DNA from: Actinomadura barringtoniae
GTDB taxonomy: Bacteria > Actinomycetota > Actinomycetes > Streptosporangiales > Streptosporangiaceae
Length of the DNA stretch: 64,000 bases
Assembly: GCF_017573505.1 (NCBI RefSeq)
Contig: NZ_JAGEOJ010000014.1
Location: 124,001-188,000 of the forward strand
Reading direction: 5' to 3'
The notes below the pieces were generated by a model. The model saw only the letters and a list, made by a program, of their open reading frames with translations. It had not been told where the DNA came from and did not search any database. Shown one piece after another: positions 35,095 through 43,683 of the stretch (the stretch's first letter is position 1; every line of letters begins with the position of its first letter). The translations under genes were made by a program, and so were the position numbers.

Positions 35095-36015
35095 GTGGAC
35101 GACTTCGACGCGATGCTCCAGAAGATCAAGGACCGGCAGTGGGCGCTCGCGGAGGTGGACTGGGACGCGCCGGGCGCGGAGGAGATCACCGAGGAGCAGC
35201 GGCCCCGGCTCCGGGCGTTCATGGCCGACCTGGTGTGGATCGAGAACATCGGGGCGCGGGGCTTCGCGGCCATGGCCAAGAAGGCGCCGACCGAGACGCT
35301 CCGGCAGATCTACGTGTACTTCCACGCCGAGGAGCAGCGGCACGCCAACGCCGAACTGGCCCTGATGCGGCGGTGGGGGATGCTCGACGACGGCGAGGTG
35401 CCCGAGCCGAACGTCAACGTGCGCCTCGCCATCGAGTGGCTGGACCGGTACTCCGACGACATGCCGCTGTCGATCCTCGGCACCGTGATCCCGATGCTCG
35501 AGGTCGCGCTGGACGGGGCGCTGGTGAAGTTCCTGCTGGACGAGGTGCACGACCCGGTGTGCCATGAGGTCTTCCAGAAGATCAACGCGGACGAGTCGCG
35601 GCACCTGGCCGTCGACTTCCAGGTCCTGGACCTGATCGGGCACGCTCCGGCGCGGCGGCTGCTGATCCAGGCCGTGGGGTCGGCCGCGAGCCCGGGGGTG
35701 CTGCTCGGGGCGCTCATGTACATCCCGTTGCTCAACAAGATGCGCGACAACATCGTCGCGATGGGGTTGAAGGAGGAGCGGCTGTACGCGGCGATGCGGC
35801 GCTTCACCTCCGTGGGCGAACGAGGTGAGGGGACGCGACGCCTGGTCACCTACCAGGTGCTCAAGCGGCACGCGGCGATGGTGATCGACCGCGGGCATCC
35901 CTACCACCGCCTCGCCGACTTCATGGTCCGGGCGACCGACCACTATCCGAGGCGTTTGCTGCGCCGTACGCCTGCCTGGGCGAAGGAGCTCACGCACGAG
36001 CCGGTGGCCCGATGA
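35095..36015 (+). CDS. Ferritin-like di-iron protein (putative oxygenase)
   Basis: This 306-aa helical protein has two ExxH iron-binding motifs, E80-E-Q-R-H-type (HAEEQRHANAE; Glu80/His83) and DESRH (Glu167/His170), the pattern of ferritin-like di-iron oxygenases. Further glutamates in DLVWIENIGARGF and MLEVALDGALVK are placed as the remaining ligands. It is likely to use O2 in the same pathway as the flavin monooxygenase encoded next. GTG 35095 has AGGAGG upstream, only 1 bp after the SDR stop. Confidence 0.85.
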   Translation: MDDFDAMLQKIKDRQWALAEVDWDAPGAEEITEEQRPRLRAFMADLVWIENIGARGFAAMAKKAPTETLRQIYVYFHAEEQRHANAELALMRRWGMLDDGEVPEPNVNVRLAIEWLDRYSDDMPLSILGTVIPMLEVALDGALVKFLLDEVHDPVCHEVFQKINADESRHLAVDFQVLDLIGHAPARRLLIQAVGSAASPGVLLGALMYIPLLNKMRDNIVAMGLKEERLYAAMRRFTSVGERGEGTRRLVTYQVLKRHAAMVIDRGHPYHRLADFMVRATDHYPRRLLRRTPAWAKELTHEPVAR

Positions 36016-37520
36016 CCGCGCCGAACGACGCGGGCCGTGCGACCGCGCCGGCTGAGGCGACCGCGGCGGGCGGGGTGGTCGCGGTCGTGATCGTCGGCGC
36101 GGGCTTCGCCGGGCTGGGGGCCGCCGTGCGGCTCAAGCAGGCGGGCATCGACGACTTCGTGGTGCTGGAACGGGGACGGGAGGTGGGCGGCACCTGGCGC
36201 GACAACACCTATCCGGGCGCGGCCTGCGACATTCCGTCGCTGCTCTACTCCTACTCGTTCGCCCCGAATCCCGGCTGGTCGCGGGCCTACTCGGGCAGCG
36301 AGGAGATCCTCGGCTACATCCGGGGGATCGTCGAACGCTTCGACCTGGAGCCGCACGTCCGGTTCGGCGCCGACGTCGAGGACCTGGCGTTCGACGAGAA
36401 GGAAGGGACGTGGACGGCCCGCACTGCCGGCGGTGGCTCGTTCATCGCGCGGAGCGTCGTGATGGCGGCCGGGCCGCTGGCCAACGCCGGGCTGCCCGAC
36501 ATCCCCGGGATCGGCGACTACACGGGCCGGATCATGCACAGCGCCCGATGGGACCACGACTACGACGCCGCCGGTAAACGCGTGGCGGTGATCGGGACCG
36601 GTGCGAGCGCCGTGCAGATCATTCCCGAGCTCGTACGGGAGGCCGCGAGCGTCAAGGTCTTCCAGCGCACGCCCGGATGGGTGCTGCCACGCCTGGACTA
36701 CCGGCGGCCGGACTGGAGCAAGAGGCTGCTCCGCCGCGTTCCGGCCGCCCAGACCGCCGCGCGACGCGCCTGGTATCTGGGGCACGAGGCCGTGGCCCTC
36801 GGGCTGGTGTGGGACACGGCCTTCACCTCCCTGGTCGAACGGGCCTCGAAGGCCTACCTGCGCGCGTCGGTCAAGGACCCGTGGCTGCGGCGGCAGCTGA
36901 CGCCCGACTTCCGGCCCGGCTGCAAACGCATGCTGATGACCAGCGACTACTATCCCGCGCTCCAGCGGGACAACTGCAAGCTCATCACCTGGCCCATCGC
37001 GACGCTGTCACCGGCCGGGATCCGTACCGCCGACGGCATCGAGCACGAGGTCGACTGCATCGTCTTCGCCACCGGCTTCGACGTCTGCAAGACCGGGACG
37101 CCGTTCCCGATCCGAGGAAGAGCCGGACGCGAGCTGGCCGCCGAATGGTCGCGCGGTGCCCAGGCGTACAAGAGCGTCAACGTGTCGGGCTATCCGAACC
37201 TGTTCTTCACGTTCGGGCCGAACTCCGGGCCGGGCCACAACTCGGCGCTGGTCTACATGGAGGCCCAGATCGACTACGCCGTGAAGGGCATCAGGCTGAT
37301 CCTCGACCGCGACCTGTCCGCGCTCGACGTGAAGGCCGGCAGCCAGGAGCGCTACAACCGCCGGATGCAACAACGCCTACGCCGTACGACCTGGAACTCC
37401 GGCTGCAAGAGCTGGTATCTGACCGAGGACGGCTACAACGCCACCATGTATCCGGGCTTCGCGACGCAGTACGCCCGGCAGATGGCCAGGCTCGACCTCG
37501 CCGACTACAGCGCGGACTGA
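36012..37520 (+). CDS. Flavin-containing Baeyer-Villiger-type monooxygenase (MymA-like)
   Basis: The 502-aa protein has an N-terminal FAD-binding motif (VIVGAGFAGLGAAVRL, about residues 27-42), then GGTWRDNTYPGAACDIPS, the Baeyer-Villiger fingerprint in the form YTGRIMHSARWD (Tyr170, His176, Trp180) and a second nucleotide motif VIGTGASAVQ for NADPH. It should insert one oxygen atom into a ketone or oxygenate a related group. Mycobacterial MymA is the closest remembered relative. It overlaps the di-iron gene by ATGA and is the last gene of the operon. Confidence 0.93.
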   Translation: MTAPNDAGRATAPAEATAAGGVVAVVIVGAGFAGLGAAVRLKQAGIDDFVVLERGREVGGTWRDNTYPGAACDIPSLLYSYSFAPNPGWSRAYSGSEEILGYIRGIVERFDLEPHVRFGADVEDLAFDEKEGTWTARTAGGGSFIARSVVMAAGPLANAGLPDIPGIGDYTGRIMHSARWDHDYDAAGKRVAVIGTGASAVQIIPELVREAASVKVFQRTPGWVLPRLDYRRPDWSKRLLRRVPAAQTAARRAWYLGHEAVALGLVWDTAFTSLVERASKAYLRASVKDPWLRRQLTPDFRPGCKRMLMTSDYYPALQRDNCKLITWPIATLSPAGIRTADGIEHEVDCIVFATGFDVCKTGTPFPIRGRAGRELAAEWSRGAQAYKSVNVSGYPNLFFTFGPNSGPGHNSALVYMEAQIDYAVKGIRLILDRDLSALDVKAGSQERYNRRMQQRLRRTTWNSGCKSWYLTEDGYNATMYPGFATQYARQMARLDLADYSAD

Positions 37521-37523
37521 CGT

Positions 37524-37979
37524 TCAGTAGCCGTAGTAGGCGGGCGGCGGCTGGGACGGCGGCGGGGGCTGCCCGGTGGCGTCGAAGGCGGCCTTCACCT
37601 CGGGCTTGCTGAGCACCACGAGCGCCCAGATGCCGATCGGGATGCCCGCGATGAAGCAGCAGGACGTGACCGGGACCATCGCCAGCACCGCCGCCGTGAG
37701 GGCCAGGCCCCGGGACCTGACGCGGAGCATGTTGATCCCGCCGACGATGACGAGCGGCGCGATCACCAGGCTGATGAGCACGGATACCTCGGTCATGAGG
37801 TAGCCCGCCACGTAGGCGGCGTCGCGCCCGGAATCGGGTACGACCCGTTCACCGTTGCCGATCCGCGCGAGTGTGGACAGAAGCGAGAGCACGCCGGCCA
37901 GGACGTTGATCGAGCCGACGACGATCAGGGCGGTCGCCGGCCCGCGGACCCCTGGTGACGCCGGGGGGTACTGATACAT
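37524..37979 (-). CDS. Small proline-tailed membrane protein
   Basis: This 151-aa protein starts MYQYPPASPGV and has three hydrophobic segments (GPATALIVVGSINVLAGVLS; EVSVLISLVIAPLVIVGGINM; AVLAMVPVTSCCFIAGIPIG, each cited in part), ending in a proline-rich tail QPPPPSQPPPAYYGY. This layout is common for DUF4190-like actinobacterial membrane proteins of unknown role. TTG 38018 is an alternative start. It is convergent with the monooxygenase (3 bp) and divergent from the isomerase-like gene. Confidence 0.7.
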   Translation of the reverse strand: MYQYPPASPGVRGPATALIVVGSINVLAGVLSLLSTLARIGNGERVVPDSGRDAAYVAGYLMTEVSVLISLVIAPLVIVGGINMLRVRSRGLALTAAVLAMVPVTSCCFIAGIPIGIWALVVLSKPEVKAAFDATGQPPPPSQPPPAYYGY

Positions 37980-38019
37980 GGCGGGAGCGTACGCGCCGGG
38001 CGTCTCCGCGGTGGTCAAC

Positions 38020-38033
38020 CAAGCGATCGCTTG
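38020..38033. promoter_or_regulatory. Perfect 14-bp palindrome CAAGCGATCGCTTG
   Basis: The palindrome is 13 bp upstream of the isomerase-like gene and 40 bp upstream of the membrane protein start, in a 67-bp divergent gap. The CAAGC...GCTTG form is like operators of TetR-type regulators of lipid genes. No regulator gene adjoins it. Confidence 0.65.
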
Positions 38034-38046
38034 TTAGGGTCGCGGC

Positions 38047-38415
38047 ATGCCGACTCAGGACCACATGAAGGCCGCGCTCCAGGCGTACATCGACGGGTTC
38101 GCCGCCGGCGACGCCGCCGCGGTCTCCGCCCTGTTCGCCGACGACGCCGAGATCGAGGACCCCGTCGGCCACGCGCCCGTCCAAGGACGCGCGGCGATCG
38201 ACGAGTTCTACAAGAACGCCATCGACATCGGGACCAAGCTCCTCCTCGACGGCCCCATCCGCGGCTCCCACGGCGCCCGCGCCGCCATGGCCTTCACCGT
38301 CGACGTCCCCGCCATGAACATGCGCATCCGAGCCATCGACGTCATGACCTTCAACGACGACGGCGAGATCATCAAGATGGAGGCCTTCTGGGGCCCCGAC
38401 GACATCGAATCCTGA
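38047..38415 (+). CDS. Ketosteroid isomerase-like (SnoaL/NTF2 fold) protein
   Basis: In this 122-aa protein the segment EIEDPVGHAPVQGRAAIDEFY strongly recalls bacterial delta5-3-ketosteroid isomerase. The catalytic residues of that enzyme can be placed: Tyr14 (oxyanion hole), Asp38 (base, in IEDP) and Asp98 (in AIDVMTF). It would move a double bond in a 3-keto steroid or a similar enone. It lies 526 bp after the mymA-like operon but with its own promoter, so a link to that pathway is only inferred. Confidence 0.85.
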   Translation: MPTQDHMKAALQAYIDGFAAGDAAAVSALFADDAEIEDPVGHAPVQGRAAIDEFYKNAIDIGTKLLLDGPIRGSHGARAAMAFTVDVPAMNMRIRAIDVMTFNDDGEIIKMEAFWGPDDIES

Positions 38416-38418
38416 CCC

Positions 38419-39768
38419 CTAGACAGGCCCAAGGTCCCCTTCGACGGTCGTCCGAGTGATGAGCGGCCGCCCCCAGAGCCCAAGAATCTCGTTCGCCACC
38501 TCGGCGACCGGGACCGGATGCCGCACCCCGGGCGTCTCGATGGCAGCGGCCTTCAGGCTTGGCGGGACCGCCTCGGCGTCGAGGAGGACGCGCCAGTCCT
38601 CCGGACTGATCTCCAGGAACTCCAGTCCGGTGAGGTCGGCGATCTCCAGCGGGTCGGCGAGTGTGCCGGGGTAGGCGGACAGCGTGCGAAGCCGGGGCGA
38701 CCCGGTGAGGGGCGCGAGGCTGAACGGCTCGCCTTCCCAGACGCCGATGGACAGGACCTCCAGGGCCGGGTCGGCGGCCGCCTCGATGCTCGTCAGGCTG
38801 CCGTCGTTGACGTGGGCCACGGCCGGGCCCAGGTCGTTCGGATCGGCCAGGGATTCTCTGCGCGGGTGCGTCACGTAGTCGGTCAGGGAGTCGGCGAGCA
38901 GGTAGGCGCCGGTGTCCCGCAGGCGAGCGAGCATGATGATCTGTCCGAGGTGCCCGCGCGGGCCCGGCGTCAGGTCGATCGCGATCCGTTCGCCGCCGCC
39001 GTCGTGGCCGAACGCGATCCAGCCGGGTGACCCGACCACACCCTGCACGGCGGCGTCGGCCGGGGTGACCACGGCTTCGCGTGCCGCGTACCGCCACGAG
39101 CGCCGACGGCGGGACGGGGTGATGATGTGCACCTCGTCCAGCGGGAACAGTTCGCACCCGAACGCGTCATAGAAATGCTCGGACCAACCGTTCTGCACCC
39201 GGTAGAGGGTCTTGAGCTCGTCGGGCAGCGCGATGCCCAGACGTGCCTCCGCTGCGGCGATCTCGGCCTCGGTGACGCCACCGGCATCAGGTAGTCGGCT
39301 GCGGAGGGTCCGCTCGAGTAGCGCCAGATCCGCGGACGGGGACGGAGCCGCTTCGGGGGTCGGGTCGGGCAGGCGGCGCCAGGGTTCAGGAACCGAGCCC
39401 TCGACCAGGATGAGTGCGCTCGGATGGGGTCCGTTCCTCATCTCTGTGGCGGTGCCGGGCAAGTGCAGATGGAGGACGGCCCGCCCGCTCGGTGAGATCT
39501 CGGCGGCGAACGAGATGACGTCGAGGTCGGCGTCCAAGAGCGCACGCTGAACGATTCCCGCTGGCTCGTACTCGGCCGGCCTGCCCCCGGCCAACAAGGT
39601 GGCCATGCTGGGTATCGGCCGCCGCGGCGGTGCCTCGATGGTCCACCCGCCGCGACGGTCGATCCGTCCTCCCACGTGGCCTCCTGGAACGGCCAGAGTC
39701 TCGGCGTTGTCTTCCCAGAGCACCCGCAGCAGCGGCTCCCAGGTCGCGAAGGAATGAATCGATGACAA
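38419..39768 (-). CDS. SMI1/KNR4 (SUKH) family protein with leucine-rich-like tail
   Basis: In this 449-aa protein the central SMI1/KNR4 domain (about residues 165-330) shows GVTEAEIAAAEARLGIALPDELKTLYRVQNG (cited in parts: LGIALPDELKTLYRVQNG), GWIAFGHDGGG and AIDLTPGPRG. SUKH-fold proteins often act as immunity proteins to secreted toxins, but long versions in actinomycetes may do other jobs. The last 120 residues (SLTSIEAAADPALEVLSIGV, LTGLEFLEISPEDW) look like short leucine-rich repeats. TTG 39768 is chosen for GGAGG six bases before. No toxin gene is adjacent. Confidence 0.82.
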   Translation of the reverse strand: MSSIHSFATWEPLLRVLWEDNAETLAVPGGHVGGRIDRRGGWTIEAPPRRPIPSMATLLAGGRPAEYEPAGIVQRALLDADLDVISFAAEISPSGRAVLHLHLPGTATEMRNGPHPSALILVEGSVPEPWRRLPDPTPEAAPSPSADLALLERTLRSRLPDAGGVTEAEIAAAEARLGIALPDELKTLYRVQNGWSEHFYDAFGCELFPLDEVHIITPSRRRRSWRYAAREAVVTPADAAVQGVVGSPGWIAFGHDGGGERIAIDLTPGPRGHLGQIIMLARLRDTGAYLLADSLTDYVTHPRRESLADPNDLGPAVAHVNDGSLTSIEAAADPALEVLSIGVWEGEPFSLAPLTGSPRLRTLSAYPGTLADPLEIADLTGLEFLEISPEDWRVLLDAEAVPPSLKAAAIETPGVRHPVPVAEVANEILGLWGRPLITRTTVEGDLGPV

Positions 39769-39836
39769 CGGTGTCCTCCGGTCGTCCCGATGGTCGTGAT
39801 GAGGAGTATCACGAGGTGGGGACATTCCTCCGCGGG

Positions 39837-40763
39837 TCAGGGGCGGAGGAGGAGTTTGCCTGTGGGGGTGCGGGCCTCGATGCGGCGGTGAGCTTCGGCG
39901 GCTTCGGCCAGGGGGAGGGTCTCGTCGATGCGGGGCTTGAGGCGGCCTTCGGCGACCAGTTTGAGGGCCTCGGGCTTGGCTGCTTCGACTGTGTCCAGCC
40001 AGGGGCCTTCGGAGGAGCACGCGGTGAGGGTCAGGCCTCGGGGGATGAGGTCGGCCGCGGTGATGGCGGGCGGGCCGTTCAGGACGCCGTACTGGAGGAT
40101 GCGGCCGGTGCCTCGGGCCAGAGCGGGGAGCAGGGTTTTGGTGGAGTCGCCGCCGATCGAGTCGAAGACCAGGTCCACCTCGCCCTCCTTGAGCTGCTCG
40201 GGCCAGGTGGGGTCGGTGTGGTCCAGGACGGTGTCGGCGCCCAGGTCGCGCACAGCGGCGGCCTTGGCAGGGCCTCCGGCGGTGGCGATGATGCGGCCGG
40301 CGCCGTACGCGCGGGCCAGTTGGGTGAGGTAGCCGCCGACGCCGCCTGAGGCGACCTCGATGAGCACGGTCTCGTTGCCGGTGAGGGCTGCCTTTTGGAG
40401 GAGGCCTAGGGTGACCGCGCCCTGGACCGTGATGGCGGCGGCGTCTTCGCTGGAGACGTTTTCGGGGATCGGGGTGAGGTTCTCGGGGGACGTGGCGACG
40501 TGTTCGGCGTACGTGCCGCTGGAGTTGAGGTCCATCAGGAAGACGCGTTGGCCGTTCAGGGTGCCTACTGCTTCGAAGCCGAATGTGGTGGGGAGCGGGC
40601 GGGGGAAGGGGAACGTGCCCGAGCGCAGGAGGGTCTCGTAGAAGGCGACGGGGACGATCTCGGTGTGGACGAGCACCTGGCCGGGGCTGGGGGTGGGCGC
40701 CTCGACCTCTTCGGGGACCAGGACTTCGGGGGTGCCGGTTTCGTGCATGACGATCGCTCGCAC
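39837..40763 (-). CDS. Zinc-independent quinone oxidoreductase / MDR-family NADPH reductase
   Basis: The 308-aa product starts VRAIVMHETGTPEVLVPEEV and has the MDR Rossmann motif IEVASGGVGGYLTQLARAYGAG. It lacks the cysteines of zinc alcohol dehydrogenases, so it should reduce quinones or enones with NADPH. GTG 40763 has AAGGAG upstream. It is divergent from a TetR gene, with two repeat operator-like sites in the 76-bp gap, a typical repressor-controlled detoxification pair. Confidence 0.9.
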   Translation of the reverse strand: MRAIVMHETGTPEVLVPEEVEAPTPSPGQVLVHTEIVPVAFYETLLRSGTFPFPRPLPTTFGFEAVGTLNGQRVFLMDLNSSGTYAEHVATSPENLTPIPENVSSEDAAAITVQGAVTLGLLQKAALTGNETVLIEVASGGVGGYLTQLARAYGAGRIIATAGGPAKAAAVRDLGADTVLDHTDPTWPEQLKEGEVDLVFDSIGGDSTKTLLPALARGTGRILQYGVLNGPPAITAADLIPRGLTLTACSSEGPWLDTVEAAKPEALKLVAEGRLKPRIDETLPLAEAAEAHRRIEARTPTGKLLLRP

Positions 40764-40780
40764 TGGAGCTCCTTGGTAAG

Positions 40781-40824
40781 TGGACCTCAGGTCAAGTTAC
40801 TATATGGACCGGTGGTCAAGTTCG
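40781..40824. promoter_or_regulatory. Two directly repeated operator-like sites
   Basis: TGGACCTCAGGTCAAGTT (40781-40798) and TGGACCGGTGGTCAAGTT (40805-40822) repeat with 24-bp spacing. Each contains a GACC-N3-GGTC inverted repeat. They span the promoter gap between the reductase and TetR genes; TACTAT at 40798-40803 could be a -10 element. Confidence 0.75.
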
Positions 40825-40839
40825 TCCAGTGGGAGGTCC

Positions 40840-41445
40840 GTGCGGGATCATTCGGAGATGGAGACCGAGCGCCGCCCTGAGCGGGCCGACGCGGCGCGTA
40901 ACCGGCGTGCGATCCTGCGCGCGACCGAGGAGCTGCTGCGCGACAACCCGCCCGAGCAGGTTTCGGTCGAACGGGTCGCGGCGGCGGCGGGCGTTGGTAA
41001 GGGGACGGTCTTTCATCGGTTCGGCAGCCGGATCGGGCTCATCCAGGAGCTGCTGATCGAACGGGCGCAGGCGTTCACCGACTCGCTGGAGACGGGGCCG
41101 CCGCCGCTCGGGCCGGGCGCTCCGGCGGGGGAACGGCTCCTGGCGTTCGTCGACGCGGCGATCGAGCTGATCGAGCGCAACATCGGGCTGATGGTCGCGC
41201 TGGAGCACGCGGCGGCGACCTCGCGGCAGGAGGACCGGGACTCACATCCGGTCTACGGCGCGTGGCATCGGCATGTGAGCGCGCTGCTCGCCGAGGCCGC
41301 GCCGGGCGTGGACGCGGAGGTCACGGCACATCTGCTGCTCGGCGCGCTGCACAGCGACCCGGTGGTGCTGGCCTTCCGCGAGGGAGAGGGCGAGCGGGTC
41401 GCCGCCGCGCTGCGGGTGATGGTGAACGGGCTGATCGACCGTTGA
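40840..41445 (+). CDS. TetR-family regulator
   Basis: This 201-aa protein has the TetR helix-turn-helix at about 18-65 (NRRAILRATEELL ... VSVERVAAAAGVGKGTVFHRFGSR, cited in parts) and an all-helical C-terminal domain. It should repress the divergent reductase gene by binding the repeated GACC-N3-GGTC sites. GTG 40840 is preceded by GGGAGG; ATG 40858 is possible. Its stop codon directly abuts that of the epimerase gene on the other strand. Confidence 0.9.
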   Translation: MRDHSEMETERRPERADAARNRRAILRATEELLRDNPPEQVSVERVAAAAGVGKGTVFHRFGSRIGLIQELLIERAQAFTDSLETGPPPLGPGAPAGERLLAFVDAAIELIERNIGLMVALEHAAATSRQEDRDSHPVYGAWHRHVSALLAEAAPGVDAEVTAHLLLGALHSDPVVLAFREGEGERVAAALRVMVNGLIDR

Positions 41446-42222
41446 TCAGCCCAGCCGGGCCCGATCGATCGTGAACTCCTGGCTGGCGAAGTAGCCGCCC
41501 TGCGGTTCGTCGCTCGGGCCGTAGTCCGCGGCGCCCGGGATCTGACTGGCGTAGGTCTCGGCGTCGTCCTGCGGCGTGTAGCCGAGCTCCCGGCTGATCT
41601 CCCAGAAGCCGCGAGTGTTGGCCGACACGGCGTAGGCGGCGATGAAGCCGGGGTGTGGGACGGTGATCGCCGCCTCGGTGAAGCCCGCCAGGTCGCGCGG
41701 GCTCAGCCAGGTCGCCAGGTGCCGAGGCTCGGACGGCTCGTGCTCGAAGCTGCCGATGCGCAGGCAGACGACGTCCAGGCCGAACTTGTCCACGTACAGC
41801 CGGGCCAGCGCCTCGACCGCCACCTTGCTCACCCCGTACAGGCCGTCGGGGCGCGGCGGCATCTCGGGGTTGAGGCGCTCGGAGGTCGAGTAGTGGCCGG
41901 TCAGGCGGTTGCTGCTGGCCAGGACCACGCGCCGCACGCCGGTGCGGCGGGCCGCCTCCAGGATGTCGTACGTGCCGAGGATGTTGCCCTCGACCAGGTC
42001 GGGGAAGGGGGCCTCGTCGGAGACTCCGGCCAGGTGGACCACCGCGTCGGCGCCGTCGATGAGCTCGATGGCGTCCTCGATCGAGGCCAGCTTCGTCTGC
42101 CGTACCTCCTCGTTCGGCGCCTCGGCCTTCAGGGGGACCCGGTCGACCAGGATCAGGCGGTCGGCCGCCTCCCGCAGCGGTGCGCGCAGCGCCGAGCCGA
42201 CCCGCCCGGCGGCGCCGGTCAT
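41446..42222 (-). CDS. NAD-dependent epimerase/dehydratase family protein (uronate-dehydrogenase-like)
   Basis: The 258-aa product has the cofactor motif MTGAAGRVGSALR, then VVHLAGVSDEAPFPDLVEGN, catalytic Ser in VLASSNRLTGHY and Tyr/Lys in YGVSKVAVE, the pattern of extended SDRs. The short length and VSDEAPF/NILGTY blocks are like uronate dehydrogenases, so a sugar-acid substrate is possible. ATG 42222 has AGGAACGATC before it. It lies 23 bp after the DHA2 exporter and may be co-transcribed with it. Confidence 0.87.
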   Translation of the reverse strand: MTGAAGRVGSALRAPLREAADRLILVDRVPLKAEAPNEEVRQTKLASIEDAIELIDGADAVVHLAGVSDEAPFPDLVEGNILGTYDILEAARRTGVRRVVLASSNRLTGHYSTSERLNPEMPPRPDGLYGVSKVAVEALARLYVDKFGLDVVCLRIGSFEHEPSEPRHLATWLSPRDLAGFTEAAITVPHPGFIAAYAVSANTRGFWEISRELGYTPQDDAETYASQIPGAADYGPSDEPQGGYFASQEFTIDRARLG

Positions 42223-42245
42223 CACGATCGTTCCTAGAGACACGA

Positions 42246-43601
42246 TCACGAGTGTCGCATGAACGCGGCGGAACCGGCGGTCGCGACGAGGACGGCGGCG
42301 GCGACCCAGACGGCGTTCTGCGGGCCGTGGAAGAAGACCGTTCCAAGGGCCGCGATGCCGAGCGTTCCGCCGAGCTGCTGAACGGAGTTGAGCAGGCCGG
42401 CGGCCGATCCGGTCTCGTGCGGGCGCACGCGGGCGAGGGCCGTGCTGAAGAACGGCGTCGTGAACATGCCGAGGCCGAGCCCGCCGATCGCCAGCGCGGG
42501 CAGCAGTGTCCAGTGGTGGCCGGAGTAGGCGGCGACCAGGCCCAGGCAACCGGCGAACAGCGTGGCCAGGCCCGCGAACATCAGACGCGAGCCGTAGCGC
42601 GGGTAGAGGTACGCGCCGGACGTCCAGGACGAGATCGCCATGCCGCACGACCAGGGCAGGAGCGTCAGGCCGGACCGCAGGACGCTGTGGTGCTCGTTCA
42701 GCTGCGACTGCAGGACGACGACGAGCATCAGCCCGTTCATCACCGAGAAGAACAGCACCGAGCTGACCAGCGCGGCCGGGAAGCCGCGGTTGTGGAACAG
42801 GCTCGGCTCGACCAGAACGGGGCGGTTGGTACGGGTTGGGGCGATGCGGAGGGCCAGGAGCAGCAGGACCGCGACGCCTGCTGCGAGGGCGATCCAGGTC
42901 CACGCGGGCCAGCCGGCGGTGTTGCCCTGGACGAGCGGGTAGACGATCAGGCCCGTGCCGAGCGTCGCCAGTCCCGTTCCGGCGAGGTCGAGGCGCGGGC
43001 GGTGTTCGGCACGGTCCTCCAGCAGCCACCGGGACGCGACGAGCACCGCGACGCCGAGCGGCACGTTCACCAGGAACACCGAGCGCCACGACGAGATCTC
43101 GGTCAGCGTGCCGCCGAGCACCGGGCCGGTCACCGCCGCCAGGCCCATCACCGGGCCGATCGTGCCGAGCGCCTTCGGCAGTTCGGGGCCGTCGAACATC
43201 GCGCGGATCAGGCCGATCGTCTGCGGGATCACGAACGCCGCCGCCGCGCCCTGCACGGCCCGCGCGCCGATCAGCACCGCCGGCGCCGGAGCGCACGCGC
43301 ACGCCAGGGACGCCAGCACGAAGACCGAGACGCCCAGCCGGAACGCCCGCGCCCGCCCGGCGATGTCGCCGATCCGGCCGCCGGTGATCAGCAGCACGGC
43401 GAACGGCAGCGTGTACGCCGCGCCGTACCACTGGAGGTCGGAGGTCGATCCGCCCAGGTCTTGGTGGATCACCGGCGCGGCCACCTGGACGATCGTGGTG
43501 TCGAGCAGGTTCATGGCCTCGGCGAGCAGCAGCGTCGCCAGGGCGAGCCAGCGCCACCGATAGGGGGTGGCGGTCGCCGCCGTCGGAGTCGTCGTCAACA
43601 T
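42246..43601 (-). CDS. MFS drug exporter, DHA2 (14-helix) type
   Basis: This 451-aa membrane protein shows LDTTIVQVAAPVIHQDLGGS near the first helix, the DHA2 motif C region PVLGGTLTEISSWRSVFLVN and motif A in GRIGDIAGRARAFRLG, so it exports drugs or cations against protons. The divergent AsnC-type regulator at 43684 probably controls it. No ribosome-binding site is visible before ATG 43601, which suggests a leaderless transcript. The epimerase gene follows after 23 bp. Confidence 0.93.
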   Translation of the reverse strand: MLTTTPTAATATPYRWRWLALATLLLAEAMNLLDTTIVQVAAPVIHQDLGGSTSDLQWYGAAYTLPFAVLLITGGRIGDIAGRARAFRLGVSVFVLASLACACAPAPAVLIGARAVQGAAAAFVIPQTIGLIRAMFDGPELPKALGTIGPVMGLAAVTGPVLGGTLTEISSWRSVFLVNVPLGVAVLVASRWLLEDRAEHRPRLDLAGTGLATLGTGLIVYPLVQGNTAGWPAWTWIALAAGVAVLLLLALRIAPTRTNRPVLVEPSLFHNRGFPAALVSSVLFFSVMNGLMLVVVLQSQLNEHHSVLRSGLTLLPWSCGMAISSWTSGAYLYPRYGSRLMFAGLATLFAGCLGLVAAYSGHHWTLLPALAIGGLGLGMFTTPFFSTALARVRPHETGSAAGLLNSVQQLGGTLGIAALGTVFFHGPQNAVWVAAAVLVATAGSAAFMRHS

Positions 43602-43683
43602 GCGACCAAGCGTGCGGGCCGGGCCTGGTCTGTTTCCATTCCCGGCGTACGGATGGTCGATATCTTCCAGATAGCCTTGGATC

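Noticed and set aside
33373..37520. Complete steroid-degradation cluster
   Set aside because: None of the ring-degrading kst/hsa genes is present; only the KSI-like gene hints at steroids.
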